Assembly (NCBI RefSeq): GCF_001665835.1
Contig: NZ_LZSX01000036.1
Location: 1-45,838 of the forward strand
DNA length: 45,838 nt
Source: Mycobacterium colombiense
GTDB taxonomy: Bacteria; Actinomycetota; Actinomycetes; Mycobacteriales; Mycobacteriaceae
Direction of reading: 5' to 3'
Below, piece after piece: positions 1-9,572 of this stretch. The notes under the pieces are model-generated. The model was not told where the DNA came from. It saw only the letters and a program-made list of their open reading frames with translations, and ran no database searches. Within the stretch, counting starts at the first letter, position 1; every line of letters begins with the position of its first letter. The position numbers were made by a program, and so were the translations under genes.

Positions 1-1
1 G

Positions 2-286
2 CTCAACGCCGTGGTGGTCGCGGGCGCGATGTACATCGCCCTGACCGTCGTCATCATCACGGCCATCGCCAACAGCTACAGCCAGCTGGGCCAGGGACTC
101 GTCGGCGTGGCGGTGTACGGGCTGATGGGCGTGGTCCTGCTGGGCGTCGCGCTGTTGGCGATGCACCTGCTGATCCCGGGCAGTTTTCACGAGCACATCG
201 ACGAGCCGGAGCTGCATCCGGGATCGTTCGCGGTGGCGCTGATACTGCTCGCCGTGGGAGGGGTGACCGCCGCGGCGGTGTCATGA
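2..286 (+). CDS. DUF350-type small membrane protein, 5' truncated
   Basis: The reading frame is open from the window edge, so the N-terminus is missing; about 95 residues remain. They form hydrophobic helices separated by a short polar loop (residues [12 protein letters not shown]), as in DUF350 membrane proteins. The position directly before a membrane-type spermidine synthase matches Rv2600 before speE (Rv2601) in M. tuberculosis. The stop codon overlaps the next ATG (ATGA), so the two are translationally coupled. The biochemical role of DUF350 proteins is unknown; coupling suggests it works with the polyamine synthase homologue in the membrane. Family assignment is by resemblance and synteny. 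Confidence 0.8.
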   Translation, partial: LNAVVVAGAMYIALTVVIITAIANSYSQLGQGLVGVAVYGLMGVVLLGVALLAMHLLIPGSFHEHIDEPELHPGSFAVALILLAVGGVTAAAVS

Positions 287-1872
287 GCGTTGTCGGGTCG
301 GCGGGCGAGGTGCGGGCGCCCGAAGCGACGCCGCCCACGGCGGTGTCAGGGCGGTGGCGGGCGCTGTTGCTGGCCGCCGTGGCGGCATGCGCGGCGTGCG
401 GCATCATCTACGAACTCGCGCTGCTGACGCTGTCGGCCAGTTTGGACGGCGGCGGGATCGTCGCAACCTCGCTGATCGTCGCGGGCTACATTGCCGCGCT
501 GGGCGTGGGCGCGCTGGTGGTCAAGCCGCTGCTGGCGCACGCGGCGATCACCTTCATCGCCGTCGAGGCGCTGCTGGGCATCATCGGTGGGCTGTCGGCT
601 GCGGCGCTGTACGTGGTGTTCGCGTTCCTGGACGGGTCCGTCGGGTCGACGTGGGTGCTGGCGGCGAGCACGGCGCTGATCGGTGGCCTGGTCGGTGCCG
701 AGGTTCCGCTGTTGATGACGCTGCTGCAGCAGGGGCGGACGTCGGCAGCCGCCGATGCCGGACGCACGCTGGCTAACCTGAACGCCGCCGATTACCTGGG
801 CGCACTGCTGGGCGGGCTGGTGTGGCCGTTCCTGCTGCTGCCGCAGCTGGGAATGATCCGGGGCGCGGCGGCCACCGGCATGATCAACCTGGCGGCCGCC
901 GCCGTCGTGGCGATTTTCCTGTTGCGCCAAGTGGTTTCGCCTCGGCAGCTGGCGCTGGCGCTGTGCGCGCTGGCCGCCGCCGTCGGGCTGCTCGCCAGCC
1001 TGCTGCTGCGTTCGGCCGACGTCGAAACAACAAGCAGGCAAAGGCTTTACGCCGACCCGATCGTCGTCTACCGGCACACGGCCTATCAGGAGATCGTGGT
1101 GACCCGCCGCGGCAACGACACCCGGCTGTATCTCGACGGGGGACTGCAGTTCTCTACCCGCGACGAATACCGCTACACCGAAAGCCTCGTCTACCCCGCC
1201 CTCGGCAACGGTGCCCATTCGGTGCTGGTGCTCGGCGGCGGCGACGGCCTGGCGGCCCGCGAATTGCTGCGCCAGCCCGGCATTTCCAAGATCGTGCAGG
1301 TCGAGCTCGACCCCGCGGTGATCGACATCGCGCGCACCACGCTGCGCGGCGCCAACGGCGGTTCGCTGGACAACCCGCGGGTGGCCGTGCTGACCGAGGA
1401 CGCGATGAACTGGTTGCGCGGACCGAACGTGGACCGCTTCGACGCGGTCATCGTCGACCTTCCCGATCCCGACACCCCGGTACTGGGGCGGCTGTACTCA
1501 ACGGAGTTCTACGCGCTGGTCGCCCACGCGCTGGCTCCCGGTGGGTTGATGGTGGTGCAGGCGGGCAGCCCGTTCTCCACCCCGACGGCGTATTGGCGCA
1601 CGGTTTCGACGATCCGGGCCGCCGGCTACGCGGTCACGCCCTATCACGTGCACGTTCCCACGTTCGGTGACTGGGGATTCGCCCTGGCGCAGCGCGCGGA
1701 CGCCGCGCCCACCCCGAAGGTGCCCACCGATGCGCCCCCGCTGCGTTACCTCAACCAGCAGGTGCTCGACGCCGCCGGCGTCTTCGGCGGCGACATCGGC
1801 CCGCGCCCGGTGGAGCCGTCGACACTGGACAATCCGCGCATCGTCGAGGACATGCGGCGCGGATACGACTAG
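283..1872 (+). CDS. speE: Membrane-anchored spermidine synthase-like protein (SpeE)
   Basis: This 529-residue protein has two halves. Residues about 20-245 are hydrophobic with around seven membrane segments. The rest is a cytosolic polyamine synthase fold with DEYRYTES near residue 290, the nucleotide-binding glycine loop [11 protein letters not shown] near 313-323, the acidic VELDPAV near 341 and the catalytic-loop motif DLPDPDTP near 392. The family moves an aminopropyl group from decarboxylated SAM to putrescine, but mycobacterial members of this membrane type are poorly tested, so the substrate is inferred. Length matches Rv2601 (about 523 aa). The ATG overlaps the upstream stop. It ends directly against the convergent yebC-like gene with no spacer. 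Confidence 0.9.
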   Translation: MSVVGSAGEVRAPEATPPTAVSGRWRALLLAAVAACAACGIIYELALLTLSASLDGGGIVATSLIVAGYIAALGVGALVVKPLLAHAAITFIAVEALLGIIGGLSAAALYVVFAFLDGSVGSTWVLAASTALIGGLVGAEVPLLMTLLQQGRTSAAADAGRTLANLNAADYLGALLGGLVWPFLLLPQLGMIRGAAATGMINLAAAAVVAIFLLRQVVSPRQLALALCALAAAVGLLASLLLRSADVETTSRQRLYADPIVVYRHTAYQEIVVTRRGNDTRLYLDGGLQFSTRDEYRYTESLVYPALGNGAHSVLVLGGGDGLAARELLRQPGISKIVQVELDPAVIDIARTTLRGANGGSLDNPRVAVLTEDAMNWLRGPNVDRFDAVIVDLPDPDTPVLGRLYSTEFYALVAHALAPGGLMVVQAGSPFSTPTAYWRTVSTIRAAGYAVTPYHVHVPTFGDWGFALAQRADAAPTPKVPTDAPPLRYLNQQVLDAAGVFGGDIGPRPVEPSTLDNPRIVEDMRRGYD

Positions 1873-2628
1873 TTACTCGTCGTCGAGCGCCGCGAGCACC
1901 TCGTCGGACAGGTCGACGTTGGTCCAGACGTTCTGCACGTCGTCGCTCTCCTCCAGCGCGTCGACCAGCTTGAACACCTTGCGAGCGCCGTCGACGTCGA
2001 CCGGCACGCTGACCGACGGCTGGAAGCTGGCCTCGGCCGATTCGTAGTCGATGCCGGCGTCCTGCAGCGCGGTGCGCACCGCCACCAGGTCGGTCGGCTC
2101 GGAGATGACCTCGAAGCTCTCACCGAGATCGTTGACGTCCTCGGCGCCCGCGTCCAGCACGGCGGTGAGCACGTCGTCTTCGGTCAGGCCGTTCTTCTCC
2201 AGCGTGACGACGCCCTTGCGGGTGAACAGGTAGGAAACCGATCCGGGATCGGCCATGTTGCCGCCGTTGCGGGTCACCGCCACCCGGACCTCGCCGGCCG
2301 CGCGGTTGCGGTTGTCGGTGAGGCACTCGATCAGCACTGCCACGCCGTTGGGTCCGTAGCCCTCGTACATGATCGTCTGGTAGTCGGCGCCGCCGGCTTC
2401 CTCGCCCGCGCCGCGCTTGCGGGCGCGCTCGATGTTGTCGTTGGGCACCGAGGTCTTCTTCGCCTTCTGGATGGCGTCGTAGAGCGTCGGGTTGCCCGCC
2501 GGGTCACCGCCGCCGGTACGGGCGGCGACCTCGATGTTCTTGATCAGCCGGGCAAACTCCTTGCCACGCCGCGCGTCTTTGACGGCCTTCTGGTGCTTGG
2601 TGGTGGCCCACTTGGAATGGCCGCTCAT
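1873..2628 (-). CDS. YebC/TACO1 family protein
   Basis: The 251-residue protein starts [21 protein letters not shown] and contains the family block [16 protein letters not shown] region with NDNIERA, and an acidic C-terminus. It is orthologous by position and length to Rv2603c. YebC/TACO1 proteins bind the ribosome and help translation through difficult sequences such as proline runs; older annotations call them transcriptional regulators. The ATG is followed by the near-invariant SGHSKW, which fixes the start. A 160-bp gap separates it from pdxT, so it may have its own promoter. Its last codon abuts speE on the other strand. Confidence 0.95.
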   Translation of the reverse strand: MSGHSKWATTKHQKAVKDARRGKEFARLIKNIEVAARTGGGDPAGNPTLYDAIQKAKKTSVPNDNIERARKRGAGEEAGGADYQTIMYEGYGPNGVAVLIECLTDNRNRAAGEVRVAVTRNGGNMADPGSVSYLFTRKGVVTLEKNGLTEDDVLTAVLDAGAEDVNDLGESFEVISEPTDLVAVRTALQDAGIDYESAEASFQPSVSVPVDVDGARKVFKLVDALEESDDVQNVWTNVDLSDEVLAALDDE

Positions 2629-2788
2629 CGGTGTCCTATCTGAAAAGTCCTCTTGTTTTTGTGGCCAGACGAGTCTACGTGGGCGGTTGGGGTGGGCCGC
2701 CCGGCGACTATCCGGCCGTCTCAGCGGCCCCAGGAGTCACAGCGCGGCGGGGCTATGCGGTGCGGCCGGTGCGCAAACCGGCCGATCG

Positions 2789-3379
2789 TCAACCGGTGAC
2801 GATGTCGACGAACAGGTGGTGGATGCGCCGGTCGCCGGTCATCTCCGGATGAAACGCCGTGGCCAGCTTGCGGCCCTGCTTCACCGCGACGACGTGCCCG
2901 GCCGCGCTGGCCAGCACCTCCACACCGTCACCGGCGCGCTCGACCCAGGGCGCGCGGATGAACACCGCGCGCACCGGGTCGCTGAGCCCCGCGAACGGAA
3001 TGTCACCCTCAAACGAATCGACCTGACGTCCAAAAGCGTTGCGCCGCACCGTCATATCGATCGCCCGCAGCGGCAGTGCCTCGCGTCCGCCCGCGCCGGC
3101 GTCCAGGATCTCGCTGGCCAGCAGGATCATCCCGGCGCAGGCGCCGTAGGCGGGCAGCCCGTCGGCCAGCAGCCCTCGCAAGGGCTCCAGCAGGCCGAGG
3201 TCGAGCAGCAGGTGGCTCATGGTGGTCGATTCCCCACCGGGAATGACCAGCCCGTCGATCGCCTCGAGCTCGCTGCGCCGGCGCACCGGCATCGACTCGG
3301 CTCCGGCCTCACGCAGGGCCGCAAGGTGCTCACGGGTGTCGCCCTGCAGCGCCAGGACCCCGATCCGCGGGGCGCTCAC
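2789..3379 (-). CDS. pdxT: Pyridoxal 5'-phosphate synthase glutaminase subunit PdxT
   Basis: PdxT hydrolyses glutamine and channels ammonia to PdxS for PLP synthesis. The 196-residue protein shows the class I amidotransferase triad: Cys81 in [10 protein letters not shown], His177 and Glu179 in AFHPEM, plus the GGESTT loop at 48-53. I chose the GTG at 3379 because it gives [14 protein letters not shown], the usual family start, and because it overlaps the tesB stop as GTGA; longer in-frame extensions lie inside tesB. It corresponds to Rv2604c (198 aa). pdxS lies one gene upstream in the same operon, so the complex is made together. Confidence 0.96.
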   Translation of the reverse strand: MSAPRIGVLALQGDTREHLAALREAGAESMPVRRRSELEAIDGLVIPGGESTTMSHLLLDLGLLEPLRGLLADGLPAYGACAGMILLASEILDAGAGGREALPLRAIDMTVRRNAFGRQVDSFEGDIPFAGLSDPVRAVFIRAPWVERAGDGVEVLASAAGHVVAVKQGRKLATAFHPEMTGDRRIHHLFVDIVTG

Positions 3380-4221
3380 TGGCTGGTCGGCTGATGTCCG
3401 CGTTTGAAACGGGTCAGCCCCTCCTGCATGACCGCCGCGACCATCTCGCCGGACTGGGTGAAGATCTTGCCCTGGCACAGCGAACGGCCGCCGTGAGCCG
3501 ACGGCGAGCTCTGGTCGTACAGCAGCCACTCGTCGGCCCGGAACGCCCGCATGAACCACATCGCGTGGTCCAGCGACGCCACCTGCAGGTGCTCCCGCAC
3601 GTCGAGATGGGTGACCTGCGCCGATCCCAGCAGCGTCAGGTCGCTCATGTAGGCCAGCGCGCAGATGTGCAGGACCGGGTCGTCCGGCAACGGGTCACGG
3701 TGGCGGAACCACACCTGCTGCTGGGCTGCCTTGCCCGGCAACAGCTGCAGGCGCTCGCGCGGCACGATGCAGACGTCCCATTCCTCGAACTGTTTGAATC
3801 CGGCGTCGTCGAACACCTTGATCGAGTCCAGCCCGGGCAGGCCGTCGGGCGGCGGCGCGGCCGGCATCGGGTCCTGATGGTGGATGCCTTCCTGATCGGT
3901 CTGGAAGGACGCACCCATGCTGAAGATGATTTCCCCGTGCTGGATGGCGTTGACCCGACGGGTGGCGAACGAGCCGCCGTCGCGGGTGCGCTCGACGATG
4001 AAAACCGTGCGCTCCTTGGCGTCCCCGGGCCGCAGGAAATAGCCGTGCAGCGAATGCACCTGATAGCGCGGGTCGACGGTGCGCACCGCCGACACCAGCG
4101 ACTGGCCGGCTACATGGCCCCCGAAGGTGCGCTGCAAAAATCCCGACTCTGGGCTGAAGATGCTGCCACGGTAGATGTTGAACTCGAGTTGCTCGAGATC
4201 AAGGATCTCTTCGATCGCCAC
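3376..4221 (-). CDS. tesB2: Acyl-CoA thioesterase II (TesB2)
   Basis: TesB-type thioesterases hydrolyse medium and long acyl-CoA to free acid. The 281-residue protein has the double hotdog arrangement: an N-terminal repeat with [13 protein letters not shown] near 30-42 and a C-terminal repeat with the signature [17 protein letters not shown] and [16 protein letters not shown], ending in MQEGLTRF. The Asp of SLDH, the Ser/Thr of the second motif and the Gln of MQEG fit the catalytic trio known from E. coli TesB. It matches Rv2605c in length and position, sits between pdxS and pdxT, and overlaps pdxT by 4 bp. No mechanistic link with PLP synthesis is known; the arrangement is conserved in mycobacteria. 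Confidence 0.95.
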   Translation of the reverse strand: MAIEEILDLEQLEFNIYRGSIFSPESGFLQRTFGGHVAGQSLVSAVRTVDPRYQVHSLHGYFLRPGDAKERTVFIVERTRDGGSFATRRVNAIQHGEIIFSMGASFQTDQEGIHHQDPMPAAPPPDGLPGLDSIKVFDDAGFKQFEEWDVCIVPRERLQLLPGKAAQQQVWFRHRDPLPDDPVLHICALAYMSDLTLLGSAQVTHLDVREHLQVASLDHAMWFMRAFRADEWLLYDQSSPSAHGGRSLCQGKIFTQSGEMVAAVMQEGLTRFKRGHQPTSQ

Positions 4222-4230
4222 GAACTGTTT

Positions 4231-5142
4231 TTACCAGCCGCGTTCGGCCAGGCGATGCGGCTGCGCGATCTCCTCCACGTTGATGCCCACCATCGCCTCG
4301 CCCAGCCCGCGTGACACCTTGGCCAGCACGTCAGGGTCGTCGTAGAAGGTGGTGGCCTTGACGATCGCGGCGGCGCGGTGCTCGGGGGCGCCGGACTTGA
4401 AGATGCCCGAGCCCACGAACACGCCCTCGGCGCCGAGCTGCATCATCATCGCCGCATCGGCCGGGGTGGCGATGCCGCCCGCGGTGAACAGCGTGACCGG
4501 CAGCTTGCCCGCCCGGGCCACCTCGACGACGAGGTCGTGGGGAGCCTGCAATTCCTTTGCCGCGACGTACAATTCGTCTTCGGACAGCGAAGCCAGGCGG
4601 CGGATCTCGCCGCCGATCGCCCGCATGTGCGTGGTCGCGTTGGAGACGTCGCCGGTCCCGGCTTCACCTTTGGAGCGGATCATGGCCGCGCCCTCGCTGA
4701 TGCGCCGCAGCGCCTCGCCGAGGTTGGTCGCCCCGCACACGAACGGCACGGTGAACTTCCACTTGTCGATGTGGTGGGTGTAGTCGGCGGGCGTGAGCAC
4801 CTCGGACTCGTCGACGTAGTCCACGCCGAGGCTTTGCAGGATCTGCGCCTCGACGAAGTGGCCGATGCGGGCTTTGGCCATCACCGGGATGGTCACCGCC
4901 GCGATGATGCCCTCGATCATGTCCGGGTCGCTCATCCGCGACACCCCGCCCTGGGCACGGATGTCGGCGGGCACCCGCTCCAGCGCCATGACGGCGACGG
5001 CGCCGGCGGCCTCGGCGATCTTGGCCTGCTCGGGGGTGACGACGTCCATGATGACGCCGCCCTTGAGCATCTCGGCCATGCCACGTTTGACGCGCGCCGT
5101 TCCGGTTCGCCCGTTGCCGTTCGGTGGGTGGGCGGTACTCAC
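4231..5142 (-). CDS. pdxS: Pyridoxal 5'-phosphate synthase lyase subunit PdxS
   Basis: PdxS condenses ribose 5-phosphate, glyceraldehyde 3-phosphate and ammonia into PLP as a dodecamer with PdxT. The 303-residue TIM-barrel protein has the covalent-intermediate lysine Lys90 in MAKARIGHF, the second catalytic lysine Lys158 in [10 protein letters not shown], and Asp33 in MDVVTPEQA. It is the homologue of Rv2606c. It lies 9 bp upstream of tesB, and a 69-bp gap separates it from the NUDIX gene upstream on the same strand. In M. tuberculosis that gap holds pdxH and PPE42, both absent here. Confidence 0.97.
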   Translation of the reverse strand: MSTAHPPNGNGRTGTARVKRGMAEMLKGGVIMDVVTPEQAKIAEAAGAVAVMALERVPADIRAQGGVSRMSDPDMIEGIIAAVTIPVMAKARIGHFVEAQILQSLGVDYVDESEVLTPADYTHHIDKWKFTVPFVCGATNLGEALRRISEGAAMIRSKGEAGTGDVSNATTHMRAIGGEIRRLASLSEDELYVAAKELQAPHDLVVEVARAGKLPVTLFTAGGIATPADAAMMMQLGAEGVFVGSGIFKSGAPEHRAAAIVKATTFYDDPDVLAKVSRGLGEAMVGINVEEIAQPHRLAERGW

Positions 5143-5211
5143 TGCATGATCTCCTTCAACCGTTGTCGACCCAGTCTAATGAGGCGCTTTGGCCCGCGTT
5201 GACCGACGGAG

Positions 5212-6246
5212 TCAGCGGATGGACAGCAGCGGCCCGGGGGTGCGGCCGCTGGCGAGCGCGGCCGCGTCGGTGAGCAGTCCGGATAGTTGCATGGGATACA
5301 CCGTCTCCCCCGCCGCGACCAGCGCAGCGATGTCAGCAGCGTCACACCAGCGATGGCCGTGGATGTAGCTGCGTTCCAGCTCTGTTCGGCCCGTGCGCGA
5401 CGGCTCGAACCGCTGGGTGCGGTAGACGAAGTAGAACTCCTCGCTGTCGATCAGCGAGCCGTTGAACTCGAAGACCTCGTCGCGCCGCCACACCGGCCCG
5501 ACCATCTCGCCCGGCGCGACCCGCAGACCGGTTTCTTCGGCCAGCTCCCGCGCGGCCGCCTCGGCCAGCCGCTCCCCCTGCTGCACCTCGCCGCCCACCG
5601 TGAACCACCACTTCGGCGCGTGCTGCTTGGCGAGAGCGGGATCCGACCCGCACAGCAGCAGCACCGCGCCGGTGTCGTCGAGCAGCACGATGCGCGCCGA
5701 GGTGCGGTGGTTGAGGACACCTTCAAAGCCCAAGGCGCCGTGGGCCAGCGCGTGCGGCCGCTCGACGATCTCGAAATAGCTGGGCAGCGCGGCGGTTCCG
5801 CCGAGGTGGAACAGCCGCACCAAGGGCCGCTCGGCCAGCGCCAGGGTGTCCCGGACCGCGTCGTTGTGGAAGCGTCGGGCCAGCACCACCCGGGCCTCGG
5901 CGTCGGCCAGCTCGGCGATCAGCCCGGCCGGCAGCGACGCCGGACCGACGACGGCCAGCGCAGCGGACAGCTCGTTCTCGGCGTTCTCCCGCGCGGACCG
6001 GGGCGCCCCCTCAGCGGCGTCGGCCAGCGCCGCCAGCCGCCGCCCTTCGGACGCACCGCCATAGGCGTCGATGGCGACGGCGCGCGACACCACCGCGCGC
6101 CGTGCCAGTGCGCCGTCGAGCGCCTGCCACGACAGGTCGTAGCGGACGTGCAGCCGGTCCAGCCGGTTGGCCGTCCGGTACGCCCACGCGCCGAATACCG
6201 CCAGGACCGCGACCAAGACCGCGATGGCGACAATCAGCCATGTCAT
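5212..6246 (-). CDS. Membrane-anchored NUDIX hydrolase
   Basis: The 344-residue protein begins with one membrane helix (residues about 3-23), continues with an alpha-helical stretch, and ends in a NUDIX domain. The NUDIX box is complete near residues 218-241: G-x5-E-x7-R-E-L-x-E-E-x-G-L. NUDIX enzymes hydrolyse nucleoside diphosphate-linked compounds; the substrate here is unknown. It is the homologue of Rv2609c (351 aa). I chose the ATG at 6246, which overlaps the pimA stop as TGATG; a TTG one codon upstream is also possible. Its place at the end of the PIM operon is conserved, but no role in that pathway is established. Confidence 0.9.
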   Translation of the reverse strand: MTWLIVAIAVLVAVLAVFGAWAYRTANRLDRLHVRYDLSWQALDGALARRAVVSRAVAIDAYGGASEGRRLAALADAAEGAPRSARENAENELSAALAVVGPASLPAGLIAELADAEARVVLARRFHNDAVRDTLALAERPLVRLFHLGGTAALPSYFEIVERPHALAHGALGFEGVLNHRTSARIVLLDDTGAVLLLCGSDPALAKQHAPKWWFTVGGEVQQGERLAEAAARELAEETGLRVAPGEMVGPVWRRDEVFEFNGSLIDSEEFYFVYRTQRFEPSRTGRTELERSYIHGHRWCDAADIAALVAAGETVYPMQLSGLLTDAAALASGRTPGPLLSIR

Positions 6247-7370
6247 CAACTGGCCACCTCAACCTTGGCGCCTGACGCGGCGACCGTCTCGTACACCCGC
6301 ATGATCTGGCTGGCCACCACCGACCAGTCGTAGCGCTGGACAGCGGCCGATCCGGCCGTCACATAACGTTCCCGGAGCACATCATCCTCCAGCACCGCGA
6401 TCAGCGCATCGGCAAGCGCGTCGCCGTCGCCGACGGGCACCAGGCACCCGACGTCGCCGTTGCGCAGCACGCGCCGGAAGGCGTCCAGATCGCTCGCCAC
6501 CACCGGGGTGCCGGCGCCCAGCGCCTCGACCAGCACGATGCCGAAACTCTCCCCGCCGAGGTTGGGCGCGCAGTACGCGTCGGCGCTGCGCATGGCCGAC
6601 GCCTTCCCGGCGTCGTCGACCTGGCCGAGGAAGCGGATGTGGTCCACCAATTCGCCTGCCTGAACCCGCAATTGGTCCTCGTCGCCGCGGCCGACGACCA
6701 GCAGCTGCACGTCGGGAAAACGCTCGACCAGCCCCGGCAGCGCGTCGAGCAGCACCGACATGCCCTTGCGCGGCTCGTCGTAGCGGCCCAGGAACAGGAC
6801 CGTCTTGCCGGCGCGCGGGTAGCCGTCCAGGCGCGGCGCGGAGGCGAACGAGGCGACGTCGACGCCGTTGGGGATCTCCACCGCGTCGGTGCCCAGCGCC
6901 TCCATCTGCCAGCGGCGGGCCAGGTCGGAAACCGCGATCCGCCCGACGATCTTCTCGTGCATCGGGCGCAGGATGCCCTGAAACACCGTCAGCGTCAGCG
7001 ATTTGGTGGTCGACGTGTGAAACGTCGCCACGATCGGGCCCTCGGCGATGTTGAGGGCCAGCATGGACAGGCTCGGTGCGTTGGGCTCGTGCAGGTGCAG
7101 CACGTCGAAATCGCCTTCGGCGAGCCACTTTTTCACCTTGCGGTGGGTGGCCGGTCCGAACCGCAGCCGGGCCACCGATCCGTTGTAGGGAATCGGGACG
7201 GCTTTGCCCGCCGAGACGACGTAGTCGGGCAGCACGGCGTGCGGCGAGGACGGCGCGAGCACGCTGACGTCGTTGCCCCGGGAGCGCATCACCTCGGCCA
7301 GCTGCAGGACGTGCGACTGCACCCCACCGGGAACGTCGAACGAGTAGGGACAGACCATCCCGATCCGCAT
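6246..7370 (-). CDS. pimA: Phosphatidyl-myo-inositol alpha-mannosyltransferase PimA
   Basis: PimA moves mannose from GDP-mannose to position 2 of phosphatidylinositol on the cytosolic face of the membrane, the first step of PIM, LM and LAM synthesis. The 374-residue GT4 enzyme shows GGVQSH (15-20), His118 in FHTS, Arg196 and Lys202 in GRYDEPRKG, and the EX7E motif Glu274/Glu282 in GGESFGIVLVEALGAG; all sit at the numbers known for mycobacterial PimA. The start MRIGMVCPYSFDVPGG is the family start, and its ATG overlaps the patA stop by one base. Homologue of Rv2610c. Confidence 0.98.
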   Translation of the reverse strand: MRIGMVCPYSFDVPGGVQSHVLQLAEVMRSRGNDVSVLAPSSPHAVLPDYVVSAGKAVPIPYNGSVARLRFGPATHRKVKKWLAEGDFDVLHLHEPNAPSLSMLALNIAEGPIVATFHTSTTKSLTLTVFQGILRPMHEKIVGRIAVSDLARRWQMEALGTDAVEIPNGVDVASFASAPRLDGYPRAGKTVLFLGRYDEPRKGMSVLLDALPGLVERFPDVQLLVVGRGDEDQLRVQAGELVDHIRFLGQVDDAGKASAMRSADAYCAPNLGGESFGIVLVEALGAGTPVVASDLDAFRRVLRNGDVGCLVPVGDGDALADALIAVLEDDVLRERYVTAGSAAVQRYDWSVVASQIMRVYETVAASGAKVEVAS

Positions 7371-8356
7371 CAGGTTTCCTTCAGCCGGGCCTGCTTGGCT
7401 TCGGGAAGGTCGGCCAGCCACTGCGGCTGCATCATATGCCAGTCCTCGGGACGGGCGGCGATGTTCTTCTCGAACTGATCGGCCATCGCCTGGGTGATGG
7501 CGCCGACGTCGTCGCTGGTGCAATCCAGGGGCGGTTGTATCCAGACGCCCCAGCCCCGGTCCTCGAACCAGCAGTGCGCCGGCAGCAGAGCCGCGCCGGT
7601 CGCGATGGCGAGCTTCGCCGGCCCGGCCGGCAGCCGGGTGGGCTCACCGAAGAAGTCGACCTGGACCCCGGTGCGGGTGAGGTCGCGCTCGGCCATCAGG
7701 CATACCACCCGGTTGTCCCGCAGCCGATCGCACAACACATCGAACGGCGGCCGTTCTCCCCCGGACAGGGGCAGCACCTCGAAGCCGAGGCGCTCACGGT
7801 AGGCGATGAAGCGCCGGTACAGCGATTCGGGTTTGAGGCGTTCGGCGACGGTGGTGAAGGTGCCGTGTGTCTGCGCCAGCCATACCCCGGCCATGTCCCA
7901 GTTGCCGCTGTGCGGCAACGCGATCACCGCGCCGCGGCCGCTGGACAGCGCCGCTTCAATGTTGTCTGACCCGAGGACCGAGTCGTGCAGTTCGCGGCCC
8001 AGCTGGGCCAGGTCCATGCCCGGCAGCCGGAACGCCTCGCGCCAGTAGCGGGCGTAGGAGGCCAGCGAGGCCCGCATCAGCGAGTCCGGCACCTGCTCGG
8101 GCGGCACACCGATGACGCGAGCCAGGTTCTTGCGCAGCTGGTCGGGGCCGCCGCCGCGGGCGGCGTAGCGCGCCCCGGCCTCAAAGGCGTTGCGCGCGGC
8201 GAACTCCGGCATTGCCCGCACCGCCATCCAGCCGGACGCGTAGGCCCAGTCGGCGCCCATCCCGCCCGTCAGGCGGCCCACCGTCCGGCCGGCCAGCTGG
8301 CGGGCCATCCGGCGTTGTGCCCCAACCATTTTCCTGCCCGGCGGAGTGGGAATCAC
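7370..8356 (-). CDS. patA: PIM acyltransferase PatA
   Basis: PatA adds palmitate to the mannose of PIM1/PIM2. The 328-residue protein carries the HX4D acyltransferase motif at His149/Asp154 in LPHSGNWDMAG, followed by TTVAERLKPESLY and MAERDLTRTG, as in Rv2611c. The chosen GTG at 8356 overlaps the pgsA stop as GTGA. The first 30 residues are Arg-rich and not well conserved, so the ATG at 8329 is an alternative. It belongs to the thrS-HIT-pgsA-patA-pimA-NUDIX run, in which every junction overlaps by 1-4 bp. Confidence 0.95.
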   Translation of the reverse strand: MIPTPPGRKMVGAQRRMARQLAGRTVGRLTGGMGADWAYASGWMAVRAMPEFAARNAFEAGARYAARGGGPDQLRKNLARVIGVPPEQVPDSLMRASLASYARYWREAFRLPGMDLAQLGRELHDSVLGSDNIEAALSSGRGAVIALPHSGNWDMAGVWLAQTHGTFTTVAERLKPESLYRRFIAYRERLGFEVLPLSGGERPPFDVLCDRLRDNRVVCLMAERDLTRTGVQVDFFGEPTRLPAGPAKLAIATGAALLPAHCWFEDRGWGVWIQPPLDCTSDDVGAITQAMADQFEKNIAARPEDWHMMQPQWLADLPEAKQARLKET

Positions 8357-8994
8357 GGCTCGCTCACCAACCGATCGGTCGCACCCGGCGAGGTGCGCAC
8401 CGCGTGCAGTCGCTGCGCGCACGTGACCAGGCTGGCCACCGCCAGCACCCACATCGCAACCGGCAGCGCGGGCGGCCACGCGACGAACGGAAAGTCGGAC
8501 ACGCCCGCGCCGACGAGCACGATGATCAGCCGTTCCGGTCGTTCGATCAGGCCGCCGTCGCCGCGCAGACCGCTGGCTTCGGCGCGGGCCTTGATGTAGG
8601 AGATCACCTGCGAGGTGATCAGGCCGATCAGCGTGGCGACCGCCAGCAGCTTGTCGTGCAGGCCGAAGACGATCCACCACAGCAGCCCGCAGAACACCGC
8701 GCCGTCGCTGACCCGGTCGCAGGTGGCGTCCAGCACCGCGCCGAATCGGGTGCCGCCGCCGCGTTCGCGGGCCATCGCCCCGTCGAGCATGTCGAAGAGG
8801 ACGAAGAACGAGACCACCAGCGCGCCGGCGAACAGCTTGCCCATCGGGAACAGCGTGAGCGCCCCGGCCACCGCGACGATGGTGCCCAGGATGGTGACGA
8901 CGTCGGGGGTCAATCCCAGCCGCAGACATGCCCGTGCGGTCGGAGCGGTCAGCCGCGCGAACGCCGCCCGCGACAGGAACGGCATTTTGCTCAT
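8353..8994 (-). CDS. pgsA: Phosphatidylinositol phosphate synthase PgsA1
   Basis: This integral membrane CDP-alcohol phosphotransferase joins CDP-diacylglycerol and inositol 1-phosphate to give PI phosphate, the precursor of phosphatidylinositol. The complete motif D-x2-DG-x2-AR-x8-G-x3-D-x3-D is present with Asp68, Asp71, Asp89 and Asp93. The 213-residue length and the order of about six membrane helices agree with Rv2612c (217 aa). The ATG at 8994 overlaps the stop of the HIT gene as ATGA, which settles the start against longer readings. Confidence 0.97.
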   Translation of the reverse strand: MSKMPFLSRAAFARLTAPTARACLRLGLTPDVVTILGTIVAVAGALTLFPMGKLFAGALVVSFFVLFDMLDGAMARERGGGTRFGAVLDATCDRVSDGAVFCGLLWWIVFGLHDKLLAVATLIGLITSQVISYIKARAEASGLRGDGGLIERPERLIIVLVGAGVSDFPFVAWPPALPVAMWVLAVASLVTCAQRLHAVRTSPGATDRLVSEP

Positions 8995-9572
8995 GGTTGC
9001 TTTGTCCACTCCGTGGCCAGCAGCTGGCGCGTCTCGCGCAGCAATTGCGGGATCACCTTCGACCCGCCGATGATGGTGATGAAGTTCGCGTCGCCACCCC
9101 AGCGCGGCACCACGTGCACGTGCAGGTGTTCGGCCAGCGAACCCCCGGCCGACGTCCCAAGGTTCAGGCCGACGTTGAAACCGTGCGGCCGCGAGACGTT
9201 CTTGATGACGCGAATCGCCTTCTGAATGAAGGACATCAGCTCCGCGCTTTCCGGGTCGGTCAGGTCCTCGAGCTCGGAGACCCGCCGGTAGGGCACCACC
9301 ATCAGGTGTCCGGGGTTGTAGGGGTAGAGGTTGAGCACGGCGTAGACGAGCTCGCCGCGGGCGACCACCAAACCGTCTTCGTCGGCGAGGTGCGGAATGT
9401 CGGTGAACGGCTGCTCGGTCTTGCCGTTGTCGCGCTTCATCGGCGCTTCGGCCAAATAGGTCATCCGGTACGGCGTCCACAACCGCTGCAGGTGATCCTC
9501 CTCGCCGACCCCCCTGTCCAGGATGGTGTCGTCGGCGCCCTGCTTGGCCGGTTCGCGATCACTCACGGTCAC
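8991..9572 (-). CDS. HIT-family Ap4A phosphorylase
   Basis: The 193-residue protein carries the histidine triad H149-x-H151-x-H153 in [11 protein letters not shown] and the block [14 protein letters not shown] near 83-96. Its M. tuberculosis homologue Rv2613c degrades diadenosine tetraphosphate by phosphorolysis, giving ADP and ATP. Synthetases such as ThrS make Ap4A as a side product, so the conserved link to thrS may clear it; that is inference. The GTG at 9572 overlaps the thrS stop as GTGA; a GTG at 9566 is a slightly shorter alternative. Confidence 0.95.
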   Translation of the reverse strand: MTVSDREPAKQGADDTILDRGVGEEDHLQRLWTPYRMTYLAEAPMKRDNGKTEQPFTDIPHLADEDGLVVARGELVYAVLNLYPYNPGHLMVVPYRRVSELEDLTDPESAELMSFIQKAIRVIKNVSRPHGFNVGLNLGTSAGGSLAEHLHVHVVPRWGGDANFITIIGGSKVIPQLLRETRQLLATEWTKQP

